Positions 21,969 through 32,639 of a stretch of 64,000 bases of DNA are shown in pieces. The stretch's first letter is position 1. Each line of letters opens with the position of its first letter. Origin of the DNA: Cycas panzhihuaensis (Eukaryota; Cycadophyta); NCBI GenBank assembly GCA_023213395.1, contig CM041465.1:252409741-252473740 (forward strand). The letters are read 5' to 3'. The notes beneath the pieces were generated by a model. The model saw only the letters and a program-made list of their open reading frames with translations. It did not search any database and was not told the origin of the DNA. A program made the position numbers and the translations under genes.

Positions 21969-23665
21969 ATGGCGATGGTCAGGCCAGACCCAGTGAGTGG
22001 ATCTCAGAAAACCCATCCCATTTTAAAGTTCAAAGTTTATTACTTTTTAGTGAATTTAATGCATTTTTTATGCCCCTTATGGGCAATAGGATGCCTCTCA
22101 GAGTTTGAATTAGACCCAGAAAGAGGCGGGGACTTGGGCATTAGGCAGCCCTAGTCTTGATGGGTCCCACGGGGTTCCACCACAAAAATTTTATGATTTT
22201 CTGCGTAAAAACCCCCCATTTTTACTGGGGTTATCGTTCGTACCATGACCAAGATCACTGTGCCGCAATATTGGAAGCAGAATCCCTATAGGATCACGAT
22301 CATCACAGGACCCACCCTAAACTTAGCGGTACCGCTAAGTTTAGCGCGGTATGCAGGCAGAAAACTAGAAAAATAGAAAAGAAGTAAAAGAAGGGCCAAA
22401 CAGGCCCCAAAATTCAGGCAAGAAAGTCAGAAAGAAAGCTAGGAGCATAGATGACTACTAGGTGGTTGACCTTGACTAATTTTTGATGATTGCAGGTAGT
22501 TATCGCAGTGGATAACTGCGAGAATGTAGGCATGCCCATATTGAGCTACATGGAGATGGCATCCCGAGAGGACAGAGCGACTCTGAAGAGGTGTAGCCTA
22601 TACAAGGCCCTTAAGACACCTCAGTTCACATCAGACCAGAGGCTTCTGGTTGACATCGTGTCACACTAGGATAGGAGGAGGCACGTATTTCACTTGCCTC
22701 AGATAGGTGATGTCACGATTACCCCAGGGGATATCAGGCGGATTATGGGAGTTCTAGTGACAGGGAGGCCGGTGAGGCTGGGAGCACTGCGGGGAGTTGC
22801 CCTCTAAACCATGCTTATGTCTAGGGTTCCTCGGGTGAGGAAGTTGATCGTACTATGCATTCTGTTCCAGATTTCCCAGAAACAGAACTATAGGGAGATC
22901 CCTAGAGGCTGGGTGGATGCAGCGTGCCAGTGCGAGGCCGACGAGAGGATGGATTGGGCTACCTTGGTCACGGTGAACCTTGTCGCACAGCTAGACACCA
23001 TCCGGAGTTTCGGCAGGGGAGGATTATCTTACAGCATGCTACTTCAGTGCTAGTTTTTTTACTATTTTGTGGCAGTGGCACCAGCAGGGGAGCCACACCC
23101 CATAGCAAAGTGGGCCCTGATGGTCCACAGATGACAGACGCAACTCCAAGGGACAGAGGATTAGGCACATGTTTGTCGATCGATAAATGCGACGTCACTT
23201 GACCTCCTCAGTTTGACAGAAAATACAGCAGAGCTATATAGGGCAGTGAGGTGGGAGAGTGACGATGAGGTAGGCAGAGCAGGAGTGCCCATCGACGATG
23301 ATGATGATGATGACAGTGATGGCGATAGCGGTGACAATAGCGATGATGGGGGAGATGGGGCTGGCCCATCATGACCTGCAGGAGAGGCAGGTCCATCACG
23401 ACCTGTAGGAGGGGCAGGTCTATCACGATCAGTAGGAGGAGCGGTAGGACTATCCAGGACTGCCAGAGGAGGGGCATGCCCATTAGGAGCTGCTGAGGAG
23501 CAACAGGACCATCCAGGACTACCAGAGGAGGGGCAGACCCATCAGTAGCCACTGAAGAGAGCAGGGGGCTAGTTACCAGGGCTCGCAGACTATGGATCAT
23601 AAGGAGATCTGGAGAGGCAAGGGTCGAGCCAGTCCCTGCTAGGAGCGAGGCTGAGGCAAAGGAGG
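21969..23665 (+). pseudogene. Antisense accessory gene with PMD-like domain (C1), truncated
   Basis: Exon 1 (21969-21992, MAMVRPDP) ends at a GTGAGT donor. An intron of 503 bp with a TTGACTAAT branch-like site ends TTGCAG at 22495, and exon 2 continues in phase VVIAVDNCENVGMPILSYME. Exon 2 holds RRRHVFHLPQIGDVTITPGD followed by IRRIMGV..GRPV, the pattern of the plant mobile domain (aminotransferase-like) family, then VPRVRKL, FGRGGLSYSMLLQC and an acidic run D7-SDGD. One frame runs to the truncation with stops in place of codons (e.g. Trp in SH*DRRR). An in-frame gap of about 60 bp before VPRVRKL is seen against A2. It lies opposite to gag-pol, so it is an accessory gene; its function is unknown. 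Confidence 0.75.
22317..22344. promoter_or_regulatory. Perfect 28 bp palindrome in the intron of the antisense gene (C1)
   Basis: The arm CTAAACTTAGCGGT is followed at once by its exact reverse complement, centred on GGTACC. It lies about 325-350 bp after the donor. Related words sit at the same intron position in A2 (39175-39215), C3 (59095-59215) and E (51380-51530), and in the LTRs. Confidence 0.8.
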
Positions 23666-23820
23666 TACTTATTCTTATTAATCATGGTCATTTCAATTAT
23701 GATTTCTTTTTTTCTTCAATATAGTCAAAACTTTCCCATTTATTACTATCTCCTTATTGATTAATTCTCGCACCTTCCTTCATTGATCATATTGTCTCTA
23801 AATATTGGTCCTATCTTCCC

Positions 23821-24230
23821 ATGGCATTGAGTATTTTCACTAATAGATATAGTAGAGGTAACCCAGGACTGTCTATTACTACTTGGGTGATCTATGACCA
23901 ATCAAGAAATCCTCTCCTCTCCATTAGCCTATTTATACCTAGAGCAACTAATAATAAAGTTGAATGTTCTACCATTATAGGAGCCTTATCCGATATCTCT
24001 CACTCTTATGTTAGACCTTTCATCATATATTTTAATTCTTAGCTTGTAGTCTATCAGTTAGTAGGGATATATTAGGTGTACTCTTAACGACTCCTTTTCC
24101 TTCACCATTAGGCTTCATTATTATTATCATTATTTTTTTTAGTTACTATCCAGTATATTCCTCAATCTTTTAATATTGAAGCTAGTGCTTTTATCTCTTC
24201 TATCTTGGATGTTTACTTTAATTGACTTTT
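23821..24230 (+). pseudogene. aRNH, second RNase H of D
   Basis: Starts at CCCATGGC, reading MALSIFTNRYSRGNPGLSIT, so the first catalytic Asp is Asn. It continues RATNNKVECSTIIGALSDIS with Glu lost, IIYFNS-LVVYQLVGIY, and ends near FNIEASAFIS. Open for 73 codons, then stops. The start is aligned with the ATG of aRNH in C1, C3, A2 and E. Confidence 0.75.
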
Positions 24231-25170
24231 ATCTTTTGGCTGGGGGCACCTCACTTTGAAACAAGTATAAACTACTACTCTATATAGAGTATAAACTATT
24301 AGTTTTGAAGATTAAGGTTTAAGTAGTATGAAGGTTAAGATTATAGGTTAAAGAGTGAAATGAAGTGTTTGAAAGGATAGACCCATATGAGAATCTTAGG
24401 CCATAGAGAATTTTAGCAAGGGGTAAGATCCTAAAAGCTTCTTATCCCTGGAAAAAGCCAATGAGAAATCTAATATACTTAGAAGATTAGTTAATTATCA
24501 AGTGAGATTAATTTTTTATTTTGTAAACAATATGTTTTCTTTATGATATATTATATAAATATGGATTTCACTCTATATTTATATAATCTATCAGGAGTAT
24601 GATGTGAATTATGTAAGTTTTTCTTTTGAGAGATTTATATTATTCCATCCTCTACTTATATAAACCTATTACCATTTATTTCAGATGGTTTTATGTTTAT
24701 AGAAATAATATTAGTAAGCCTTTCATTTACTCCTTTTTATATTTTATTTGTTTTCTATCTTTTATTAATCCTTGTAATCTTTTTCTTTTTAAAATCTCTT
24801 TGCACCCTAAAATGAGTATAAACTACCATGTATATCGTAGTGAAAATTTTAAATATATATATATATATGTAATCATAAAATAACAAAAAAAAGAGAAGAA
24901 AAAATATTAAAATCATTATATGTTTTTATGGATCCTCACACTGATGAATGTATATCATGTTTAATTTATAAAAATAGGAATAAGGGGGAAAAGAGTTTAG
25001 AGTTAATCATATATTACATACAAGTTTTGAAGGAAAGTGATATATATATATATATAAGAAAATATAGTACATTTTTCACTCATGTGACTCATGATACAAT
25101 AGTTGAGGCTCATAAAATGCCTCACATCTCCCTCCTATCTCTCTATATATAGAATACATTCATATCTGTG
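24231..25170 (+). other. Spacer between aRNH and antisense gene (D)
   Basis: GTATAAACTA motifs at about 24262, 24289 and 24819. A block near 24380-24560 resembles the spacer after integrase in B (ATAGACCCATATGAGAATC; ATTATATAAATAT TATA-like). AT-rich, no gene seen. Confidence 0.5.
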
Positions 25171-26900
25171 AGCCCTGATGAGATCTCTCCTATGCTCCTA
25201 GCTCTCTCCTCTCTCCTCTACTTGAAGTATGTCCATATGTAGACTCTCTATGAGGTGGAAGATGTTGTCCTTATTGCATCGTCGTACTCCTTGATGTAGT
25301 AGCTCGCACTCCTAACTATGCCAATATCATTCTACATAGATGACATCTTTCATCCTCGCCGCCTCGAGCTCTAACTCTCGTAGTCTCAACTCTGATCTTA
25401 TCCATGAATATGTCTTAAGCTTAGATTGCATAACTAAAGTAGTTAATATAGTATCCCAATAGTGTATGATCTAATATTTTCCATGTTGGAGCCTCCTCTG
25501 ATGTAGGTACATAAAGGAATATCAACTCTAGTGTCCTCCTGACCTCCCCTAGAGTCATGATCTCATCATATATCCATAGAAAATATATAAATCATGATTT
25601 GTCTCTTAGGAAGAAAGTACATAATCAAAAAGAAAATATAACTTAATACATTACTAATTAACTTACATACTTATTGGCTCACCTCCTCTTATAGGCTCCA
25701 CTGCCATCTCCTCCTCTACCTGTGGCACTCCCTCTCCTTGAGGTTCTTAGGGACCCTCCTAGGCTATTTTCCCCTCTCTTGCCTTGCTTCTTCCTCCTCT
25801 AACCTACTCATCTATCGAGCTTAGCTTTATGCTCCATATGGAGCCTCCTCTATCTCTACCTAGTTCTCCACCTACTCTCTTGAGCACCTGTTAACTCCCT
25901 CTCTCTTCTCTATTGGTCAATACCCCTCCTCTCCCTCCTTGACCTATCTCACCATCACCTCTACCATCTCTCCTACCTTTACCTCCTCTCTCTACCTCTC
26001 CCTCTTCTTGTACCAATGATAAGATCCCCTCCTACTACCTCTCTCTCCATTGTATCTACCTCATCATCACTCTACATTAATAGTCCGTCATATGCATCCT
26101 CTATCAGTTGTCTCTTAGTCGTCCTACTTAATAGAGGGTTATGTGTAGTCCTTGCTATGATGGCTATTTTATTATAAATACTTGCTCTCATATGTTGCTT
26201 GTTCATCCCTGGATCCATAATAGTTAGCTCTCCTAATACTCCTCTTGGTCTCATCAAAGGGATATGATCATATATCTAGCACATCAAGATAGAGCTATAA
26301 GAGAACCCCCCTCTCCCTAGTCTTCTGATCCTTGATAGCTATAGACACATGCTGTCTACTATGTACTACTCCCAACTCATCTGAACTCCTTCCTCACTAC
26401 TCCTGGCCACTAAGCTGGAACCCTCATGAAGTTTTAAGTTCTAGTAATCCTATATATGATGATGAGAGTGATGATCCTTTATATAATAGGAACATCTTTT
26501 CCTATCCATATGGCCTCTATAGATATCCCATGGGGGCTAAACTTATCAATAAAGCTTGTTAGATATTAGCTACATGTCATCTAAGACTCATTGTCCACCA
26601 CCTTGCTATGTCTCACTCTCTCCCCATATTAGTTGACTACCAAAATCCTCCTTACATCCATTAAAGTGATGTGAATCTCTTTGATCACCTATACTCTAAA
26701 AATATTATGATCCAAAATCCAACAACTGGTAAAATCATGGAGTATCTCAAACTCCATCACTAATTAGTTTGATTCACTCAACCTTGATAGTCCACAAGTC
26801 CTCGAGTCACCCAATCTCTCATTGAGCTAACTAACTAGCTTTCCTATGGTTAGTCCCTTATTTTCTCATGTCTCTACTCTTTCTAGAGGCTACATCACGT
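25171..26900 (-). pseudogene. Antisense accessory gene with PMD-like domain (D)
   Basis: On the - strand from about 26880: FEILHDF...IHITLMDVRRILVVN matches VTITPGDIRRIMGV of C1. IRRLGRGGFSYSSILMC near 26310 matches IRSFGRGGLSYSMLLQC. RQLIEDAYDGLLM then SDDE near 26100 matches the region before the acidic run, and the rest to about 25200 is Glu/Arg/Gly-rich. Many stops and frameshifts. It is opposite to the aRNH and LTR of D, as in the other families. Exon 1 and promoter are not clear; a decayed donor-like CAATGAATG lies near 27404-27414. Confidence 0.6.
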
Positions 26901-26992
26901 CAAAATAATTAAATAAAATTTCTATTTTCATATTATGAAATCTTAAGTTTCAAGCTCTTTCTTTTTAAAAATTTTAAAATATAATAAAATAG

Positions 26993-27145
26993 CTAAAAAT
27001 GTGATTTTACCACAAAAAATGTGATTTCTCTTTACTACTTTCAGACTGTGAAAATCACATTTTTTATGATGTTATCACATTTCTCATTATGTACTTGCAT
27101 TTTTAGAATTATACCTATGTTTTTTGCACTATAAAATCATGTTGT
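26993..27145. promoter_or_regulatory. AATGTGA inverted-motif array in the presumed intron (D)
   Basis: AAAAATGTGATTTT, AAAAAATGTGATTTC, GAAAATCACATTTTTT and TTATCACATTT occur in direct and inverted forms. The D LTR carries the same word (AAAAATGTGATCG, AAGTCACATTTTTTG) at 28670-28760. This mirrors the A/C pattern with another motif. The regulatory role is inferred. Confidence 0.5.
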
Positions 27146-27639
27146 AGATATGTAAATTGAATTTTAAAAATTTTTGAAAAGTAGACTCATTGGATATCTC
27201 ACTCTCTTTTGCATCCTAATAATCTCTATCTCCTAGAGCTAGTCCCCTACTTGAACAGCTCTAGATCACCTCAAAAATGAGAGAAAAAACCCTTAGACAC
27301 TTTATTTTTCTAAGTCCCTCTTGTAAAAATAAAAAGTAATTTTTATTTTTTTTCTTAATTAAGGGGCTTTTCCCTCTTTTCTAAATAGGAATTATTTTTC
27401 GTTCATTCATTGAGTCTATCAAAGTGAATTTTATCTTTATGTGATCATCATTATCGAATGTAATCACTTTAGAATAGTGAGGTGATTCATCTTTTATTTA
27501 TTAGCTCAATTATCTATTTTAATATACTTATCTTACATGGAGCTTTTTGGAGGCTTGAATGCTTCATATTTCACTCATTTTCCTTCAAGATTAACTCTTA
27601 GATTGGTCTCCAAAATGCTTTGAGTCCCTTCCACCTATT

Positions 27640-27930
27640 AAAGAGCCTAAACTATGATAGAAAACCCTTTGAAATTTGATTGTTGAAGAGATTAAACTAT
27701 AATAATCAAGCTCTGAAGTCCTTCACCTTATTAATAAGTTTAAACTATGATAGAAAGCTCCAAAAAGTCACCTACTAATGAGTCATAAGACTTCAAAAAG
27801 TCACCTATTAATAAGCCTAAAAACTATGACAGTCCATCCTTCATGCTCTGGCAAAAGGACATTTCCTCTGAAGTGTGGTTAATGAGAGATAAACTATGAC
27901 CAGTTGGATTTTTAAGTCTCATCTAGTTTA
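27640..27930 (+). repeat. Degenerate repeats with TAAACTATGATAG (D)
   Basis: Five spaced variants: GAGCCTAAACTATGATAG (27651), GAGATTAAACTATAATAA, AAGTTTAAACTATGATAG, AAGCCTAAAAACTATGACAG and GAGATAAACTATGACCAG. In between, CAAAAAGTCACCTA occurs twice. It lies just before the polypurine tract region. Confidence 0.55.
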
Positions 27931-28190
27931 TGATAATTTCACATTAATATTTTGTTTAGCAAATGATAACACAATCCTTTTTAGTAAGCTTTTAGGTAGC
28001 ATTCCTTTGACTTGTTATTTTAGAAGTATTAAAGTTAGTCTAATTAGATTGTAGATCTTTTATAGATTAGTAACCCATGATTTACATACCTCATCCTAAA
28101 CTTTGTTGATTTTTAATAAAAAACCCTTCACTTTCATCATTGTCACATTTCACTATCCTACTTCCTTTTTAAAGTAGGAGCTTCAAGTGT

Positions 28191-28202
28191 CAAGGGGGCA
28201 AA
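28191..28202 (+). other. Polypurine tract of D
   Basis: CAAGGGGGCAAA immediately before TGTTTCAC, paralleling CCAAGGGGGCAG before TGTTTCC in A2 and C1. Confidence 0.6.
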
Positions 28203-28669
28203 TGTTTCACAAAAACCTAGCCCTCTTATTGATCTTTATCATTTTTAATAGGTTTCTTATATTGTTTCATGTGAGAATGATTGATTTACTCTTATTTCAT
28301 ACGCATTATACCATGTTTTGATGAAATGCTATATTGATTCTATTATTGATGTATGTTGAATGATGGTGTTTGTATTACTATGATATCACCCACTAATGAC
28401 TAATGACTATGGAATTTAAATTCTTTTCTTTCACGATCATTCTAATTCATTTCTTCCTTTAAAATAGTTTGTTTCTTCTTTTTTTTTCCTTAATTTCACC
28501 CTTACATTATCTTTTTGATTAATTTTTAGGCTTATGCTTATTGTTTTCATCTTTTTTGGGCTATGTTTCTCATTAGTTAAAGTTATTTTTGCTAAAATTC
28601 ATCAATAAAACTCATTTTTTGACTTTTCAATGACTCATTTTTACCTCTTAATTTATCATTTTTTTTTGT

Positions 28670-28760
28670 CCTGCCAAAAATGTGATCGATCATGTTTTTA
28701 GAATAAAGTCACATTTTTTGTGGCTCCAAAAACGTGACCAATTGCATTTTTTACTATCAT
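28670..28760. promoter_or_regulatory. AATGTGA motif array in the D LTR
   Basis: AAAAATGTGATCGATC, TAAAGTCACATTTTTTG and AAAAACGTGACC, about 470-560 bp from the LTR start. This is the same relative place as the arrays in the A2, C1, C3 and E LTRs. Confidence 0.45.
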
Positions 28761-29254
28761 GCATGCAAAACTCTTCTAGTGCACTAATTTTTTGCATATC
28801 ATCACCTATATTTGATGGAAACCCATCCCTTTTATATCTAAAATATATGAAAACCCTGTTTTGGTCCATCATTTGATGTTTGTGAGCTGAGAGATCAAGT
28901 TTAAGAGAGATTTCTTTATATTTTTTAAGAGATTTTTACTACTACTACTTGGAAGACTATTTTTGGAAGAAAAAGGGTGAAATCAAGAGGAGATTTTAAA
29001 GCTTTATTTGTTACTTTGTTGATACTCTGATTTTAATGATTGGTTCTTTTTAAAATTCTTAATTTCTTGTAAAGTTTTTAGCTTCAAACTTCTCTTTCTT
29101 GGTAAGATCTTTCCTACTATGAGCTCTTACAATTTTGCTACTATTTGGTGATTGTTTATGCTCAGAATCTTTCCTTTCTTCTCATTGATATTTGGGGTCT
29201 CTTTGTACTCATTTTCTACCTTGGAAATTTGGCTGAAAGGTCTGCTCTTTAAGG

Positions 29255-29264
29255 TATAAAAAGG
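29255..29264 (+). promoter_or_regulatory. TATA box in the D LTR
   Basis: TATAAAAAGG about 1.05 kb into the LTR and on the coding strand; the likely U3 promoter, by sequence and position only. Confidence 0.45.
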
Positions 29265-30358
29265 GGTTAGACTATTGTAATGCATGCTCATCTCTTAACT
29301 CATAAGATAACTACTCTTTCCCATTCTTATGTAGCTATCCAAATCCCCAAGTGCTCTACTTTCATCTTGACTTATTTGTGGCTATCATTGAGCTTATTAT
29401 TCTTATTTCTCTTTTCCTTTGTTGACTTTAAAGGAAGAATTTGAGGTATTTTGATCACATAAAAGAAGGAAAGTCATTCTGAGGTAGAAGTTCTTTAATA
29501 GGCAAGAAATCATAGAAAGTTATTAGTATTATTCTTGTTTGATTTCACTCATTTTATTATTCTCTTTAAAAAATAAAAAAAAATGAATATATGAATGATA
29601 TGCCTTTGATTCAATCAAATCATATAAGATTAAAGGATCCTTTTGGTGTCCAATAAACTCCAATTATAATAGAATCTCTTTATTCTTTGGTTTGTTGCTT
29701 GTTTATGGATAATGACTTGGATATGATTAATTGAATGCAATCTTTATGGTCTAAAAATCATTTGTTACAGTAGAAGTAAATCTTTAAGATCTCTCTTTCT
29801 ATTTTAGAAGCATTCTCCAAAAAGAAGATAATATATAATTAAAAGAAAAGTTTTATATAGACATTGTACATTATTGGATCTCTTCTTGATCTCATACATA
29901 GTTGCATGTGGTGATAGTTGCATTTCACACTAGTTCTCTCTCATTAAAATTATGTGTTGCATCTAAAAGGAAATAGTTTCTTTCTTTTATTTTTAGCTTA
30001 CTTCATTGTTCTTTTTTTTAATGCATTGCATATGTATTTAGTTTTTCTTAGTTATGTGTTCAAAAGAAGATGGATAAATCTTGTCGTTTTATTGATTACA
30101 CTTATTATTTCATTTCTTTAACAAATAAATAAATAAAAGACAAAACCTTTCTATTACTTAACCCTTCTCCTTCATTTAAGTAGAACTCTAAAGGTTGAAA
30201 GAATGGGAAGAAAGGAGTCCCTAAGAAGGACACAAGAGACATTATCGTTGTAATTCTAAATTCAAAACTCCTCCATCTGATTTTGTAGGCTAGTGGACTC
30301 AATCACCTCATTACATCCTAGCCTTTCATTAATTCAATCATATCTTCATTAAATAGCA

Positions 30359-30420
30359 TAATCAGGTGGAGACTCCTTCTTAGCATTTGGCAAAGGTGGT
30401 TCCTTATGTTCTCTTAGGCT
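30359..30420 (+). other. Possible primer-binding site and leader after the D LTR
   Basis: ATCAGGTGGAGACTCCTTCT begins shortly after the LTR end and resembles the GGTGGCGACTCC-type leader seen after many plant LTRs. If real, this LTR has a polypurine tract before it and a primer site after it. Confidence 0.3.
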
Positions 30421-32210
30421 TCTTGTCTCTTAGCTTAAATTCTAAATAGAGGAAACATACCACTAGTTAAGATATATCTAGTTTAGGTCCAACCAATGCA
30501 TGCGAGAGGTGTACCTGAGAAAATAGAGGTTAAAGAAACATAAACATCCTTCTAGTAAACCAGGATATCCTTGACACTATTAGAAAGAAATAGAGCTAAC
30601 ACTTACCCAATCCTATAGGGATTTTGGTAGCATTTCTGTTTGCTAAAATCCCTTACGATTAAAAAAAGAATGTGGAAGGTGCAAAAAAACTTAGAAAGAA
30701 AATAAAAGGAAAAGGATATATAGCTTACCTTTTGAATGATGGTTGATATGAGAATTGTTACAATACTTGTGGGATAGAAATTAGTTGAGAGTTTCTTCTA
30801 CTTCTACCTCCTTCCTACAAACACATTGGTTTCCTAGAAAGATAGCAAATAACTATAATATCTCTAATGGAAATTACCACATGTAGCTCATGAAATAATG
30901 TAAGTTCAAATTATAAAGAAAACATTATCATATTAATAAGTATAAAAAGGAAGATGAGTGGGGATGGGGTGCCTTAAGATGGTAATCATCGCTTGATATG
31001 TTTGGTTTCCTAAGTCATACTTAGGAAACTTCCTCAACCTTGTAACTTAATTACCCCAATGGATCGGTCAAGAAATAAGCATAAGGAATTAAGAAGAGAA
31101 TCTACTCACAAAAGTAAATGAGATGATGATAGACAAAATAATTTACTAGTAAATCATCATTAGAAAAATCACACAATATGGCATGATCAAGATGAAATAA
31201 GGAGAATGAAAGTTATCTCAAACATGAGTGGATTACCTATACCTTAGTGAGGGAATGATGGCAAATGGCTACTAAATATTCCTCCCAAAGACCCTCTAAT
31301 AACTCTTAGATATTTGCTCCAATCTCCTAAATGATAATTAGTTATTTACTCTAAATGTTAGAGTTCCAACAAAATTTCAAAGAGTATAACAAGAGGATTT
31401 CTCTTGCATAATGGTCTCTTCCTCTCCTTTGGAAAAGAAGGGATTTTATAGATGAAATAAAGTGAGGGGTTGGTGGTTTTCAACCTACAAAATGGGGAAA
31501 ACTATCAACCCAAAAACCATGAGTTATGCTCATGGTCTGAGAGATTTTGGTTGAAAAGATCAAGAAAATATGAGGTTTAAGGCATGTTTAACCCTCCAAC
31601 ACTAATGCAAGCTGATGTGGGGTTGATGCAGTATGCCAAGTCTACGATTTGACCATTAATAAGACAATTTTCATCGTTAAACTTGAATCTAGATTGGTGA
31701 TAGTCATATTACAATTTTCTTTTTGGTACCATGAATATATTTATGGTACTGCAAAATACTTCATAGTATCACTAATATAGACAAAAATTAAGGAAGTAAA
31801 GATGTAAATTTAATTTTTCACCAACTTCCCCTTATATAATCAAATAGAATTATTAATGATAAGTCTTACAAGCATCAATCAATAAGTATTGGGTGAGAAT
31901 GAGGTGAAAATGAGGCCAAACAAGTAGAAAGAGATGAAAATCAATAAAGAAATGAGTTTTAAGTGGTCAAGAAGGCAACTTTTCTAACCTAAGAATACCA
32001 ACAGGTGGACATAAGGGCCATGGATAAAATCCCTAACCATTATTAGTATGTAAAAGACGCATGGATGAACCATCAAATAAGTAATCAAGCATGTACCAAC
32101 TATACAATCTCAAATATAAACTAATAAAGAATGAAAAGGGGTAAAAAACATACTTATACTTACCTTATTTAGCTGAAGATCCATACCTCATTCGTAGAAG
32201 TTAGGAAACA
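30421..32210 (-). repeat. 3' LTR of E (left end unresolved)
   Basis: Right end TTAGGAAACA followed by a polypurine tract, exactly as in A2 and C1. Inside, GGTACCATGAATATATTTATGG and ATAGTATCAC (31720-31790) form the motif array. At about 1.8 kb it is shorter than the other LTRs; either the left end is cut or the boundary lies elsewhere within 30360-30700. Confidence 0.5.
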
Positions 32211-32228
32211 CTACCCCCTTAGTAGTAG
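32211..32228 (-). other. Polypurine tract of E
   Basis: On the - strand, CTACTACTAAGGGGGTAG directly before the LTR start TGTTTCC. Confidence 0.6.
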
Positions 32229-32639
32229 AACCTCTTTAAGCTAAAGTTGGAAGATGGTGAATATTGCTAACACAAATGATATAAGATGCAAAATAATAAA
32301 AATCAAATGCGTGTGAGTCACATGGGGTAGTGGCTAGTATAGTGGTATCTTTTAGCAACAAATCAGAGGGGGCTTTGCCCTTAGTTTAGCCTCCAAGGAA
32401 ACCTATGATAGAGGTGTACAAGCTAAGAAGGATAATGAGTCGATGACCATATCACTCCCAAAGGCCAATGGCTATGAATCTTAAGTGTGTACAAGTGGAT
32501 ATGGCAAATGACCAAGGCATTTCCTTGATGGTAAGCCAAATAGGTGACATGGCCCTAAAATAGGTCCAAAGCCCCTTGAATACATGAAGAAATATCTCAA
32601 ATACCCAAGGGGAATAAGAACTTAATGAGTCCAGGTAGG

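Larger units (their letters stand above)
17952..23665 (-). mobile_element. Truncated Tat-lineage element C1
   Basis: A complete 3' LTR (17952-20499) is followed by polypurine tract, aRNH (- strand) and an antisense PMD gene (+ strand). Homology to A2 and C3 stops near 23665, inside the PMD gene, so integrase, gag and the 5' LTR are missing. The bases before it are GTAGG (17947-17951); no matching duplication is found on the right because that end is lost. Confidence 0.85.
23666..30358 (+). mobile_element. Old Tat-lineage element D, 5'-truncated
   Basis: On the + strand: aRNH (23821-24230), a spacer, an antisense PMD gene (- strand, 26900-25171), a repeat-rich region, a polypurine tract and an LTR of about 2.16 kb. 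AT-rich and strongly decayed. It starts where C1 breaks off. Its aRNH lies before the antisense gene, the reverse of A2, C1, E and C3. Confidence 0.65.
28203..30358 (+). repeat. LTR of D (about 2156 bp)
   Basis: Starts TGTTTCAC after a polypurine tract and probably ends at AAATAGCA (30358). Inside are the AATGTGA array (28670-28760) and a TATA box at 29255. A single copy, so the ends rest on motifs rather than on a pair. Confidence 0.6.

Noticed and set aside
23053-23082. A mini intron after LLQC in the antisense gene
   Set aside because: The stretch of about 30 bp up to GGCAG is far too short for a plant intron.
22496-23665. A host aminotransferase-like gene
   Set aside because: The same gene occurs at the same place inside several retrotransposons in this window, so it is element cargo.
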